A model generated the notes under the pieces. It saw only the letters and a program-made list of their open reading frames with translations. It was not told the DNA's origin and made no database searches. Positions 1 through 11,782 of a stretch of 64,000 bases of DNA are shown here, piece by piece (position 1 is the first letter of the stretch; each line of letters opens with the position of its first letter). Source of the stretch: Rusavskia elegans (lineage: Eukaryota; Ascomycota; Lecanoromycetes; Teloschistales; Teloschistaceae); contig SAUG01000006.1 of the NCBI GenBank assembly GCA_011316305.1, positions 62,001 through 126,000 on the forward strand. The letters are read 5' to 3'. A program made the position numbers and the translations under genes.

Positions 1-1453
1 AGCCGAATGTGAAGAGAATTTCGCAGCACCCTTCCTTGGTGTTCGCCGAACACCGACGACATGTTACGAGGCATAACCTGGACATGTTATGGTTCTCATG
101 TTCTTTCGTTTTCCTTGAGTTCGAATTATGGGGAATGGTGCCAAAATGCTATTCTCAGACTCTTCCGTCTTTATTCGTCGGGAAACTTTTCTTCCTGTAA
201 ATTTGTCTTGCGCCTTTCGTCCTCAGACTATCGTTATTCTCCTGCCAGATTCATCCCTGTGATTAAGAGTGCTGGGCTTGCAATAGAAGGCCCATGACGG
301 ATAACTTGCGGATTCCTCCACTCTCTCCGGCGCTGCTGTTTTGGTAGCATAAGTATTTTTGGATCTCCTTAGTCTTCGAAGTCACTTCGAAGATGTGCGG
401 CGTCGCCGCTTCTTAGGGTCATGAGTCGTCGGTCGAGCTCACGAATTGGCGCCTTAGGTTACAACATCAAGGGAGGAATATGCACATACCTGGACAGATG
501 GGGGAGCAGATCTGCAAAGCGGAGCTTCTGGTGATTGCTGCAACTATACCCATGGAGTTCCGAGCACGTAAAGGTAACGTATGGAGTCTGTCTATCGGGG
601 CGAGTAGAGTACATAGTGATGATTTCAAGCTCCGACCGAAAGGTGACGGGGGAAAGCAGCATTATGATTCCTCTACTTTCCCCTCCACCGCAATCGAGTT
701 TCGATCATCAAGCAATGAAGTCTTGTACCTGAACCCTTGGTCGAGGGTGCCGGTATGCCATCAAACTTCTACGTTCCCGCGTTATTATCATCAACCTTTC
801 ATATAGCCAGCAGTCAGAAATTCCATGACTTTCCCATAAACTGGATATATGCAGGTCGACTATCGATGTCATCATATAAAAGTAACAATTTCTAGGTTGG
901 TTTTGGTGCGGTGCCTGGTGAACCTGTGCTTCCACATCTCTCCATTACATAACCACGAACCTATTCTTCCCCCACCCCACTAACAACATCTCATACCAAG
1001 TCCCTCTGATAGCTTCATGCTCCAACCCTCCTGCTAGGGCCAGCGAATGTGATTGATCCGAATAAAAAATGGTATCAGCACAGGTATTAGGCTTCGACGG
1101 AAAGACTTCATTCGATATCCATACAATCTTATCTCCAAGTCCAACGAACTTTTAGAACCCATCCATTGCCATCGCTACCCAGTCCATATAGAACCCTGCG
1201 CCCAGATTGTGAATCAAACCCCGGATCTAGACCCCCTCCAGCCGTCCCATGGTATCATCGCTCCATGAATTTTACCTCGATAGACTCCGAGTCGTATAGA
1301 CGTCCAACACATTTATATCTTGTACATGTGGTCCATCATAGGGAATAAGGAACGCCAGAAATGATACCAGAAACAGAGGAGTATGACGAAACATTATACC
1401 GAAGCATCATAACAAGTCCAGGACCAACACTATACAAAAAAGAAAACACACAT
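1..1453. other. Intergenic, no gene recognised
   Basis: Only short ORFs on both strands, none with a recognisable protein or a convincing splice pattern. The right end is the 3' flank of the sugar transporter gene. Nothing else is supported. Confidence 0.5.
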
Positions 1454-3133
1454 TCATAACTCTTCATACCTTCTCCCATCCAACTTTACCTTCACAGTCC
1501 CTTCTGCAATATCCCTTTGCAGCCTGTCCAACCGACTTCCCCTACTCACACCGCGCCAAGCGGGTCTGCCACTCTCAAACACCTCCTCCATTTCCTCTAA
1601 TGTCTTGCCCTTGGTCTCCCGAACTGTCAACCAGCATTGTACAAACGCACACATGTTGAATACGGCAAAAACAACATACATCTTCCAGTTGATCTTCTGA
1701 AACAGCGTGGGCACCGCAAACGCCAGGGCGCAGTTCCACGCCCAATTGCTTGCCGTAGCGAGGGAGACTGCTTTCGCCCGGATGCCCGTTGGGAAAATTT
1801 CCGAAGCATAGGTCCATGACGTAGGCCCCCAGGTGACGGCAAAGGTGGAGACAAAGAGGTAGGAGCAAGCGACGATAGCGCGGGATACGGGCGGATTGTC
1901 GATGATGAGCCAGGAGATGTGGTTGAGAGACGGATCAGTGCGGGGGTTGGCGACGCCGTAGATGGCTTCAAGAGCTGCGACCACGAAGAGGAGAACCATC
2001 ATTGACAACGCGCCGTAAAGGAGGGATGGTCGACGTCCCCAGGTATCAATGTAGAGGACGGCCGGGAGGGTAAGGGCGACGTTGAGGATGTATTGAATTG
2101 AGGCTGTAAGCAAAAGATTATGAACGCCCGCCGCTTGCATCATATAGACGATGTAGTACATCATGACATTCATACCGCAGAGCTGCGACCACATCTGAAT
2201 AGAGACTGTAAGGATGACTCTGTTGATCATCCGTCGCTGTGTCAAGGCTTTGAAGGCAGAGTCGCCAGCTTCGCGCTCAAAGGTCATAGCCTCTTCGATT
2301 TCGCGGTACTGAGCTAAGACTTTTGGATGGCCAATGTCACCATTCCCGTGAAGGTTGGCTAAGACGCGGATGGCCTCTTCCCAGCGATCTTGACCAGCTA
2401 GCCATCGTGGCGAATAGGGCACAAAGAACATGCCAACTGCGAGCAGCGTAGCTGGGAAGATCTGGATGCCCCAGGGAATGCGGAAGGCCATAGTGGACTG
2501 ATTTGGATTCCTCGGCCCTCCATCGACGAAGGATGAACCGTACTGGATGAAGTACTGGACGAGTATACCGACGGTGATGGCGAACTGTTGTAGCGACACA
2601 ACTCTGCCACGGATCTCCTTGGGCGCGATTTCCGCTTGATAGACAGGAACCATGGCAGACGCGATACCAGCACCGATACCAGCGACTACCCTTCCAAATA
2701 CCAACAAGGCAATCCCATTGGCAGCCGTTTGGAAGCTGGAAGACGTTCAGTCAGTGTATTACAAGACGCTTGATAGGCGTACATTGAGCCAACAATCCAA
2801 ACGACCGCCGCGATTTGAATGGCTGTTTTTCTGGACATTTTATCGGCGATGAAGGACGATGCTAGGGTGCCGAAGAACGAGCCGCCGGCCATGGAGCCGG
2901 TGATGGCTCCTTGAAGATAACCGCCGTTGACATGGAAATAATTGGTGTATGCGCTGGTGGCCAGAACTCCGCTCATGGACGAGATATCGAACCCGAACAA
3001 CCCACCGCCTGCACAGCGGATATCAGCTTGGCTCGTCAAGGCGCAATAGCTCGCCTATCGACAAGGGCATTCGGGTCAACGTACCCATGGAGGCGAAGGT
3101 ACAGATGGCATAGACGCTGTAGATCTGATACAT
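1454..3133 (-). CDS. MFS sugar transporter (sugar porter family)
   Basis: Predicted plasma-membrane sugar:proton symporter of 518 residues. Exons are 3085-3133, 2783-3008 and 1454-2735; the junctions restore GGGLFGFD in helix 1 and GSIFQTAANGIALLVFGR around helices 3-4. Sugar-porter signatures visible are GRVVAGIGAG, VPVYQAEIAPKEIRGR after helix 4, the central loop with PYSPRWL, DTWGRRPSLLYGAL, and the C-terminal RETKGKTLEEMEEVFE, a variant of the usual PETKG. About 12 membrane segments fit the length, which is normal for the family (500-550). The start is the first ATG of exon 1 (MYQIYSVYAICTFASMG). Substrate cannot be read from sequence: hexoses, pentoses or quinate are all possible in this family. 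Confidence 0.93.
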
Positions 3134-4658
3134 GGTGAACCTTCTTGCGCAGCAACGCGATTCCTCCTGGCAGTGTAGGACCAGTTGGAAGATCAACAAG
3201 GCCAGGAACAGGGAGCGAGAGACAGGAAAATTAAGTTTCCCCAGGTCAACGGCCCTGGAGTTGAGAGCTTGACGGAAGGATGGGGGCCTACAGGCTCAGA
3301 TGGCACAGCCCAAGTGTGCCGTGACCATATGGAGGGAAAATGCTTCCGAGGCCGTCAGCGTTCGCCTGATTGATGATAGATAGAACCAAGAATACGACAT
3401 TGTTCACGCAGTACAGGCATGAACATGGGGTACAAGAAGCTTAACGAACGAATGAATTGACAGATATTCTCCGAGTGAAGGGAAAGGGCTGCATGCTGGG
3501 CTGTCAATAACATGCTGACACCCGCATCGAGCCTTGGTGCAAGAATTGGACGACGATTGGAGCCAGGCAAAGTGTAAAGAAAGCCTTTCCGAGTCCGTGG
3601 CCAGTCGCAAGCCAATGGATTGTCAGGCTACAACTGGGAGCGGTGGAAAGGAGCAGACAGAGTAGTGAGGAAAAGTCTCGACCCACGAGGAGGTGTGGTT
3701 ACACAACAGAACAGCGGTAGAGTAGTGCCTGAGATACACAACGATCGTCGATACAGCCATAGAGCTGTCGAAAAACGGAAGACTTGGACCTTGGTAGCTG
3801 CAGCTTATTGAGGAGACGATCCAACCCTCCTGCAGATCCAGCGCCTCAAGCCTCAAGAGCAGCGCAAACAGCGACTGAGACGATGACTGGATGGAAGCTT
3901 CAATGGGAGCAGCAGGCTTCGTGCAGGGGGGAGAGAGCGAATCCATTGGGACCATACCAGATGACGGCTGATGTCCGAGAGTTCGTCCCGAGGCAGAGGA
4001 GTCGAGAGAAGCTAAGGTACAACATATTGATTTTCGCTTAAAGAAGTCACGTGATGGTTGATTAGGGCATCGCCCGACATCCGCCAATGAAACCGTCTCA
4101 GCGTCTTTCAGCCTCGAGCCATCGACTTGGGCAATGACTGCATCGAGGTAACGGTTTCTGACATCTCAAACGAGCAACTCAAGATCCATGTGGAAGTACA
4201 GATGTCTGAGATCCGCTCCATATATATCTCATATGCAGCCGCCATGTGCTCCGTCCATCAAGGCAATCCTCGGGGGATGGAATTGAGGTCACAGTGGCTT
4301 CGTAAGGCGCTTCTGGAAGACGACGCTTGATGCAAGGCAATAATAATAGACGACGACTAGGCGATGGCCACTTGTCAGTCATAGGCTGAGCGACTTGGAA
4401 GGTCTCTGGGAACCAAGATCGGATGCTTCCTGTCTCGTGCTGCTTCCATGTATGGTATCGCTGGCGAAAGAAGGCAGCATCAGTGGATCCCTCTTATGGT
4501 AAGTGTAGATTGTATCATATTTGCTTATCTAGCCCAACTCTTCAATGAATGTACTCCGTGGACTTGAATGAGAAGCAACGGGTACATTCTAGCTTAGCCA
4601 TGACTTCTGCTGCCTTGTCGAAGCCCATACCTGGCTAGCATAAAAAACTCCCCCTGTC
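3134..4658. other. Intergenic, upstream of the sugar transporter
   Basis: No gene recognised. A 154-codon minus-strand frame at 3623-4087 has no family features and an atypical composition. A palindromic CACGTG lies at 4048-4053, a possible bHLH site, but one hexamer is weak evidence. Confidence 0.4.
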
Positions 4659-5183
4659 TCACGCAGCCCTACCTCCTCCTCCCTCCCTTCTACCTTCGCC
4701 TCTATCTCGTCGTCCTCCTTCTTCAGGAGCCCCACCATGTCGGCGACTGGTCTCTCCTCTCCTACCCGTCTCCTCCCTACCACCCCTCTCCATCCTCTCA
4801 TTGTGTCTTCGTCCACCCTCTTCAGGAGCCCCGCCGACTGCTTGTGGCTCACCCTGCCGGCCACTCGCATCTCCTCTCGTGCCCATCTCATCCCGGACAG
4901 CCCTTTCTCTTCCCTCATGATATCGTCGCCTATCCTCTCTCCCCCTCTCCCTCTCCCTCTCCCTCTCCATTCTCCTCCTCTCCTCCCTTCTCCTCTCCTG
5001 TCTCTCTGCTTCCCGATCTTCCTGCTCATACCTCTTCCGTCTTCTTTCAATCTCCGCTTCAGTCTTAGCGGCTCTCTCGTCGGCGCGTACTGTCATAGCT
5101 CGGAGGACCGTGACAAGGGAGTCCTGCCAGTCAGGCTCGGGCTCGGGCTCCGGCTTGCGGCGGAAGGGAAGACCGCACGGCAT
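4659..5183 (-). CDS. Small Arg/Glu-rich hypothetical protein
   Basis: Single-exon frame of 174 residues from the first ATG (MPCGLPFRRKPEPEPEP). After a short ordered-looking start (DWQDSLVTVLRAMTVRADE) it becomes a highly charged Arg/Glu segment that could form a single helix or coiled coil. A Gly-rich tail follows in which GAPEEGGRR occurs twice. Much of the charged part comes from a CCCTCT-type simple repeat on the plus strand (4940-4975), so the frame may be partly fortuitous. In its favour are a TATA-like element 131 bp upstream and the ordered N-terminus. No function can be assigned. Confidence 0.4.
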   Translation of the reverse strand: MPCGLPFRRKPEPEPEPDWQDSLVTVLRAMTVRADERAAKTEAEIERRRKRYEQEDREAERQERRREERRRMERERERERGREDRRRYHEGRERAVRDEMGTRGDASGRQGEPQAVGGAPEEGGRRHNERMERGGREETGRRGETSRRHGGAPEEGGRRDRGEGRREGGGGRAA

Positions 5184-5784
5184 CTCGATTTGGCTTAGTC
5201 CAAGGTGTTGCCTCTGGTTGGAGACCGTTCTGGTTGTTGAAGGAAAGATCTGATTGACTGGGGGATTGAGATATGGAAAGGACAAAGAAACGGAGAAGAA
5301 AAATTGAGGGTGGCTTATATATCTTCTTAATGTTGTAGATGTGAGTCAACGCTCTTCATTATTGATTCGTTTTGGCTCCTGGAGCTGATGATCATTCGTT
5401 GACATCAGAAACTCTAGCTACTGAGATGGGGAGTCATAGAACATCATGGACTTTTCAGGCAAAGAGAAAGATCTTCTTGAGACTTACGCTGCCGGTGATG
5501 GACTGGGTCTATATCAGAGAACTTGCTCATATATTTATCATATTAACATGAGGTAAAACGAAGTCTTATCCCAGAATCCATACGCCGCCCGCTCAGTGAT
5601 TGTATATATGACACAAAAGGAAGACATACCGAGGTAAGACATTACCGTCGTAGTACTCAGTCGCATGTCAGGAATCCAAGATTTGCCTGACTCGAGGAAA
5701 AGGAGAGCTTCCTGCAATAGCCGTAACTCAAGCTCAAATGGCCATCTGCGCAAAACCAGGACCATATTCAGTGCTCTTCTATCA
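5184..5784. other. Short intergenic region with a promoter-like element
   Basis: Lies between the ATG of the charged protein and the stop codon of the next minus-strand gene. Besides the TATA-like sequence listed separately, nothing is recognised. Confidence 0.4.
5314..5321 (-). promoter_or_regulatory. TATA-like element upstream of the charged small protein
   Basis: The minus strand reads TATATAAG here, 131 bp upstream of the chosen ATG at 5183. Position and sequence fit a core promoter, but such matches also occur by chance in AT-rich flanks. Confidence 0.3.
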
Positions 5785-7271
5785 TCAATCATTATTCGCA
5801 CCCTTCAATATTCTTTCGGCCCTTTCCTCTTCCTCGGTCTTTTCTGCCTTCTTCTCTCCCTTTTCCCTTTCCATCTCCTTCGCTAGGCTCCCAGAAGCAG
5901 CGTAGCCCATGGGTCCGTCCCCCTCATGGACTTGCATCCCTGCTCTCACCTCATCGATATCCGCGCCTTCTGGTGCTGTTGTCGTCGTTTGTCGGGGCGT
6001 CGTGTCATCGGCAGCGAGTTTCTCATCCAGTTCGGCCATCTCCTTTTCGGTCAGGGCTCGTTCCTTCTCGAGTCGGACTTCTTTGCCGCGTTTGTGACAA
6101 TACCAAAAGACGAAGAGGAGGACTATGAATCAGCGTGTCAGCCTTCAACCACGGAGCATCGAAGGGGTCGAAACCACAATAACCAGAACTGCAGCGGGGA
6201 GACATACCAAAGAGACCCAATGAGTAAAGTACGTTCATGCCCAAGAACGCTGGAAACCTTAACTTCAGGAAGTTCATGATCGTCTTCAGTAATCCAGCCA
6301 CGGCCCCTGGCTTCGTGACTAAGTCCTTCAAGCTTGGAACCCGGACCTTCATGCCCATCTTCTCGGCAGCATGCGCGCCTTGATTCATATATTTTGAGTT
6401 AATTCCTTGCTTTTCCGCCGCTGCAGCTAGCATCTCTGGGCCTATCGATTGCGTCATCTTCGAAGGGAGCTTCTTGATGAGGTCTTGGAGGAAGGCAGGA
6501 AGATGCTTGTAGGAGCGTTCGAGCTGGTTTTCCGAGTTGGTCAGGAGAGATTCGAGGTCGTCGTAGGCGGTGGGAACGCCGTTCATGAGGTCTTTCAGGA
6601 CGAGGGTAAATCTGCGATCACTGTCAGCGAATTTCCTTGATCACAGGACTTAAAAGAGTCTAGATATACTTGTGCAGCAGCTCTTTCGATTCGGTCGATA
6701 TCGAAAAGACCCGGTTGTCAACGGCAGCGAGGTTCAAGTCGTCCATAATCGCCGTCATCTCGGCCTCTTCTTTCTTTGCTTCCGGGTTTGAAACAACATG
6801 GTCTTCATTTGGTTGGGCATCAGCGGACTTCAGTCCCTCGGCTACTCCCATTAAACCCGTGGCGGCTTCTGCTTGGGCTTTGCGTTTGCTGTCGCGGCTG
6901 TCTCTCCTGAGGAAGCTCCATCTGAAAGGTTTTTTCCCTTCTTTTTGCTTCCCTTTAGATTTGTCGGACACGTCACTCTCGATGGCGGAAGCGACTTCTT
7001 CGGCAGGTGTATCTGGTGCGCTGGGTAATGGCACGTCCTGTGCGCCTTCGAAAACAACGAGCTGGGCATCGTTGCCTTCTGCTTCACCAGTAACAGGTAG
7101 GTCTTGAGGGTGTGGGCGCTCGGGTAAGGGAGGTGGTGTGCCTTCGGTGGCTATGCGATGGAGGAAAGCCTCGTCTTCTTCTGACAGTACTGGTCCTTCA
7201 ACATCGTCGGGCTTGTCTTCCACTTTCTCGGCAACTCCTTTACCCTTTTTGGAAGCGAAATAAGACATCAT
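5785..7271 (-). CDS. Conserved fungal single-pass membrane protein, unknown function
   Basis: 447 residues in three exons (6670-7271, 6208-6611, 5785-6122) joined by clean GT-AG introns whose phases match. The N-terminal third is acidic and disordered (MMSYFASKKGKGVAEK onward). The middle is a well-ordered helical part, including FTLVLKDLMNGVPTAYDDL and LPAFLQDLIKKLPSKM. A hydrophobic segment (about residues 318-343, ending VLLFVFWYCHKRGKE) is split by the second intron and restored by splicing. The C-terminal tail is charged. The middle and membrane parts resemble a family seen widely in filamentous fungi, but I know of no assigned function. Two adjacent ATGs could serve as start; the first was taken. 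Confidence 0.8.
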
Positions 7272-7737
7272 CTTGGCGAAATATACGGGGGAGTGATTAT
7301 TGCGAATATAGTGTTGGGGGAGGATTATTAGGAGTCGAATGCATTGTGCAAATTCCATTGTAAAACATGGTCGAGGGGCGACGTCGACCCCTCGGTGACG
7401 CGTGTGACGTCATTGTACACCTCGCTGATGATGATTTGGATGCCACGGTCTCTATCGAAACAATCAATCCCTCCAGGGGTTTCCTACCAGCTCGCATACC
7501 ACCGGGTTTGTACGTCTGGACTTCAAGGTGAAGACACAGTCTCAATCGCTGAGGTAGGAAAGGTGGGCAAGCACGACTGGTTGCGTGTTATCACAGAATT
7601 ACAACGAGGAATCTTTCGACTATCCATTCTGCTTGCATTTCAACATGGGATGCATATGCCACGTCCGAGCAGGAATCCTTTCATTTTATATTTTCTCCAA
7701 TTTCCTCGTAGAAAAAGACATTAGTTTTCAATAGATT
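7272..7737. other. Intergenic, nothing recognised
   Basis: Upstream of the membrane-protein gene and downstream of the broken secreted-protein gene. A plus-strand frame at 7344-7724 has no recognisable content. Confidence 0.4.
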
Positions 7738-8490
7738 CTAGTTACCTATTACGTTCCCTTTACAGTATTCGCCGTGCAGACAAGACCAGTTCTGCCATAG
7801 CGTTCCATTGGCCGCCGTATACAGAAAGTTAAACCCTTTCGGAGGTTTCTTTTGATCCAAGGTGGTCAGTTGGTGCCGTAGCAAGCACAGTAATCCGGAC
7901 TGAATATTGTTTGCATCATTTCCAGTCCACAACGGCGCACCCCAGCAGGCATCGTCCATCACGTTTGCGATTGCTGAATTCAAAGCATGAAACGTCGGGT
8001 CGCCCGACCAAGGTGCTTCTGTATCCAAGAGTTTGACCAACTCGAGGGTCGGGTTGTTTGGGTCATAGCCATCACGAGGGAGATGTGTCTGGAATAAATT
8101 CTGTATACGGCTGACATATTCGTGGAAAAAACAAATCGTGTAAGCCCCGTACCAGACTTTCGCCCTGTCAGGTCCCTGCATCATGAGGCTTCGATTGCTG
8201 ATTGTCGATGGATAGGAGCAAGTCCCGGTGCCGGTGCAAAGCAGGGGTATCATTGAGCCTCAGGCGCATGAAGCAGTTCGCCCACGCTTCATCCGTATGG
8301 CAGTTCTCTGCCGCGTTTTTGTAATACACCGCGCTGTTGTACCAATCCAACATCCAGATGTTCATGTCGAGTGCGTACCAGCACCTCGGATCAGGTCCTT
8401 GGATGTTGGAAATGATTTGGCATTCTGCTCTGCGGTCTGCTTTGGTGGGAACTGCAGATGCACGATTTACTGAGAAAAGGAGCAAGCGGA
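7738..8490 (-). pseudogene. Cys-rich secreted-type protein, frameshifted
   Basis: Two overlapping frames encode consecutive parts of one Cys/Trp-rich, secreted-type protein. The first holds IQGPDPRCWYALDMNIWMLD and DEAWANCFMRLRLNDT. The second, shifted by one base, holds CTGTGTCSYPSTISN and continues to the stop through WYGAYTICFFHEYV and TLWQNWSCLHGEYCKGN. No GT or intron signal lies at the switch (about 8235-8253), which contains a run of four C; losing one base there would restore a single frame. The 5' end also lacks a usable ATG: the hydrophobic stretch LLLFSVNRASA is preceded by an in-frame TGA, though a GTGAGT donor just upstream hints at a lost or unseen first exon. It is either a decaying gene or a sequencing indel. 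Confidence 0.55.
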
Positions 8491-9148
8491 AGATTACTCA
8501 CTTATTCCCCGAAAGTCAGCAACAGTTCGGAACGTGAGGGTTAAAATGCTATCACCAATGTTTTAAAAAAAAGGAAAGATCGTCATGTTGGACGCGGGAA
8601 TTGGATGGCGGTGGGTATGTAAAAGAAATTTGGTCTTATTTCTTGTTATGATGTGAAGGGTTAAAGTTAAAGCCTCGCTCCTGGAGTACCTGCTTCAAGG
8701 CGTATACATACTTGCTGTGCTCTTGTTGTCCGACAGTCGGTGTTATGTGTCCCCTTTTTTTTGGTAGCGGGATGACATTACTACTGGCGTTATGCTCGAG
8801 GCACAAAGTCTCAAGCATTGAGGGGGGTATACATGGATTGAGTCGAGGACGAACGTGTTGGTCGTTATTGACTTTTGACCTGTAAGATGTTTGATTGGAA
8901 GTAGATGCTAGAAATCTAGTATTACACTCCTGCCGATAAAGGCAATGTCCTTTCGTATCCAACATTTATATACACCACCCCTTGCCCTTATCCTACCTTC
9001 CAGCCCCGGTATATCCATCCAGAAAGTTCAAAATCTGCGCCCCCTCTCTCCATGTAAATGTGGGCATCAATTATATTCGTTAAGGAAAGTCGTGAATTAT
9101 ATTGTCAATCTCAATGCATCACAGCATGAGATGGAGAAATCGAGGCTT
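8491..9148. other. Intergenic between broken gene and CFEM gene
   Basis: A minus-strand frame of 109 codons begins with ATG at 8965, next to a TATA-like TATATAAA (8965-8972), but its product resembles nothing known. The TATA-like site could instead have served the broken gene downstream. Confidence 0.35.
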
Positions 9149-11782
9149 CTAGTACATCAGGAAAAGCATACCAACAACACCAGCAAGGATACCAAAGCCC
9201 GTGGCTTTGATGTTGCTTGCACCGCCCGTGAAAGGGGTGATCGGTCCTTGTGGGAAAGTGCTGCCAATTGCACTCGCACTACCAACCACAGTACCGAATG
9301 TAGTTGAAGGGCTACCGCCGGCAACCGGTCCTGCAGTTGTAACGGCCGGATTCGGAGCCGGCGATCCAGCCACTAAGTCAACACTTGGATTGGTAACTCC
9401 GGGCGCCGCTGGGGCGGTCTGGAAGCCGACTTGGGGAACGATGGCTTGGGTGACGAGCATAGAAGTACAGCTCGAAGCTGGAGCTTGAGGTTGGCCGTCC
9501 GGTAGCTGAGATGCTGGGCAGGCGTACGGAACAAGTTGCGATAGGCTGAGTGTTGTGACTGGGTTCGCTGCAGGAGGGGGAATAGTGCCACCGACAGGAG
9601 AATTGGCGACTGTGCTGGGCACTGATGTAACCACTATAGGAGGACTGCCAGCGTTACTCGGAACGGAAGTTATTGATGGCAACGAGGCTGGGGGGACGAT
9701 CGGCGCATTGGAAGGTCCGCCGGGGGGTTGAGAAGCAGGTGTAGGGACCAACGTAATGGTCTTGGGTACGTTGGTGATGATGCCAGGGTTGTTCGAAACA
9801 TGGTCCGCACAGATACCCGCAAGATTGGACAAAGCACCCTGAACATCGTTGTTGTTGGCTGCCCAGGCAGAGACACACTCCTGAACGGTCTTCGTGAATG
9901 CAGCATCTAAGCAATAGCAGCTGGAATCCGTGGTGTCCTTGCAAGTGGTAATTGTGATCCAAGTCTTCATGCAGTTGGGAAGAACGCTTGGGTAATGGGC
10001 CGGTGGCGCCTGAGCCGGAGAGGAAGGTTGGACCACAGGCGCGGACGACTCGCCAACAGGAGAGTTACCGGTGCTTGAAGAAAATGGAGTGGCGACTGCC
10101 GGAGGGAAGATTGGGCCAGTGGTTGCAGGAGAAGGTGCAAAGGTGTTTGCAGGAGGAGATGCAAAGGTGTCTGCCCGCGGAGCACATTGGGTGCAAATAG
10201 TCGAAGTGGAGGTGCTGGTAATTGTGGAGATAGTGGTGATTGTCTGCACCAAAGTCGTATCTCCTGAGGTGATTGTGTTTGTGACGGGGCAAGTGGTAAG
10301 GGAAGTGAAGATACTATGCGAGTTAGTTCAATGTTTCCCCGATATAAGCAGGACTGCCTTACACGTCCGTGGTAACAATTGCCTGAGTCGCAGTCGGCAC
10401 TGGAGCAGGGATTGAGCTGCTAGAGATAGGGACCGACAAGCTTGAGGTTTCTGGGGAGTTTCCGGTAGCACTCGAAATAGGGGTAGTTTCCTGTACAGTC
10501 GAGGTCTCGGGTGGCACAATCGAGGATCCGATTGGTACAGTCGTGGTCTCGACCGTAGATGCTGGCGGAGCGACGCAGTATGTGCACACGGTAGAGGTGC
10601 TTGTGATGAAGACTGTGGATATCGTGGAAGTGATTTCCACAGAAGTGCTGCTTCCACTAGTGATGGTGTTGGTAACCGGACATGTTGTCAAAGTTGTCAC
10701 GATCCTAATACAAGGTCAGTCACGCCGAAATCGAGAGGATTGAACAACACATACACTTCAGTCGTAACCAGAGGAACAGTTGTGCCAGGGGCAGTAGTTG
10801 TAGGACCGGTTTCCAGGGGTTTTGTTGACGAAACTGAGGTGATTGTAGGAATAGTCTCTACGGGGCTCGTCGAAGAAATCGAGATGACTGTAGGGATAGT
10901 CTCCACAGGGCCAGTCGAGTAAACCGAGGTGTTTGAATATACTGGCGTGGTTGAAGAATCAAGGGTTGTCGACGGAATTGGCAAATCATCACTGGAAGTC
11001 GAGGGAATCGAGGTGCTCTCCGGGAAAGTGCTCGGTGCGGTTGAACCAATTAGAATAGTAGTATTGGCAGTGGGGTATGGGTATGGCTTCGTCTCTTGAG
11101 AAGTCGAGAGAAGTGGTGTCGATTCCACAGGTTGTGATTCCACGGGCGTAGAGCTCGGAACTGGTGGTTTGGACGAAGCAGGTCCGCAGTTGAAGCCAAC
11201 GCTGTGAATACCAACCTCACAATTATCCTTCGTGTCTGTGTCTGGGAGTTTGACTGTCACAGTCTTTGCGTCACCGCATTGGTTGTTCTTGATAATTTTC
11301 CCAGCGGGTGAGCATGTGGCGGTCTGCTTGCACACGACACCGTTGCCGTAGCCATAGTGCAATTCAACTTCAGTCTTCTCAGAGGTAGAGACATGGATAT
11401 GGTCGATGGACATCCCCTTCTGCTCAGGGCCACACGAGAATTTAGGGCTGGTATCGACATCTTTGCTGGCGACACCGGAGGCACATCTGCCACCTGCGAA
11501 ACCATTGGGGGCTTCGTCGTGCGAGTCTTCTTCATGGGGACCGAAAGTTCTCTTTTGAAGCCCGTCCGTGCATTTCAGGTTGTCCCAGTTCAAGGCACCA
11601 TAATTCCCTAGATCGCCATTGGAGTGATCGTCAAAGCCAAGACCTTTCGACTGGTCTCCAATACACTGGTTATTGGTGTTCGATGGGTTGCTGTAGGTCT
11701 GGGCATCTGTCCAACCAGTAGCTGCAGTCTGCTGAACCGCCAAAGCGAGAGCGAGCAGGGCGGGAACTGAGATGGTCCGCAT
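9149..11782 (-). CDS. GPI-anchored CFEM-domain cell-surface protein
   Basis: 844 residues in exons 10755-11782, 10363-10704 and 9149-10313, both introns in phase 2. It starts with a signal peptide (MRTISVPALLALALAVQQTAA). A Cys-rich N-terminal domain follows (about residues 35-200, with Cys pairs in NTNNQCIGDQ, CASGVAS and VGFNCG). Then comes a long Ser/Thr/Pro mucin-like stretch and two copies of a module around SLTTCPVTNTITSG. A CFEM-type domain (LPNCMKTWITITTC, SSCYCLDAAF, VQECVSAW, AGICADHV) is followed by another Pro/Ser stretch and a short hydrophobic GPI-type tail (GFGILAGVVGMLFLMY). CFEM proteins sit on the wall or membrane; some bind haem, others act in adhesion or virulence. Which applies here is unknown. 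Confidence 0.88.

Noticed and set aside
3623..4087. Minus-strand ORF of 154 codons
   Set aside because: Ser-rich, no recognisable motif, no splice partner; indistinguishable from a chance frame.
4737..5198. Plus-strand Leu/Pro/Ser-rich ORF of 153 codons
   Set aside because: It is produced by the CCCTCT-type simple repeat antisense to the charged minus-strand frame and has no features of its own.
8636..8965. Minus-strand ORF of 109 codons beginning at ATG 8965 beside a TATA-like site
   Set aside because: No domain or homologue recognised; more likely promoter or leader of the decayed gene downstream.
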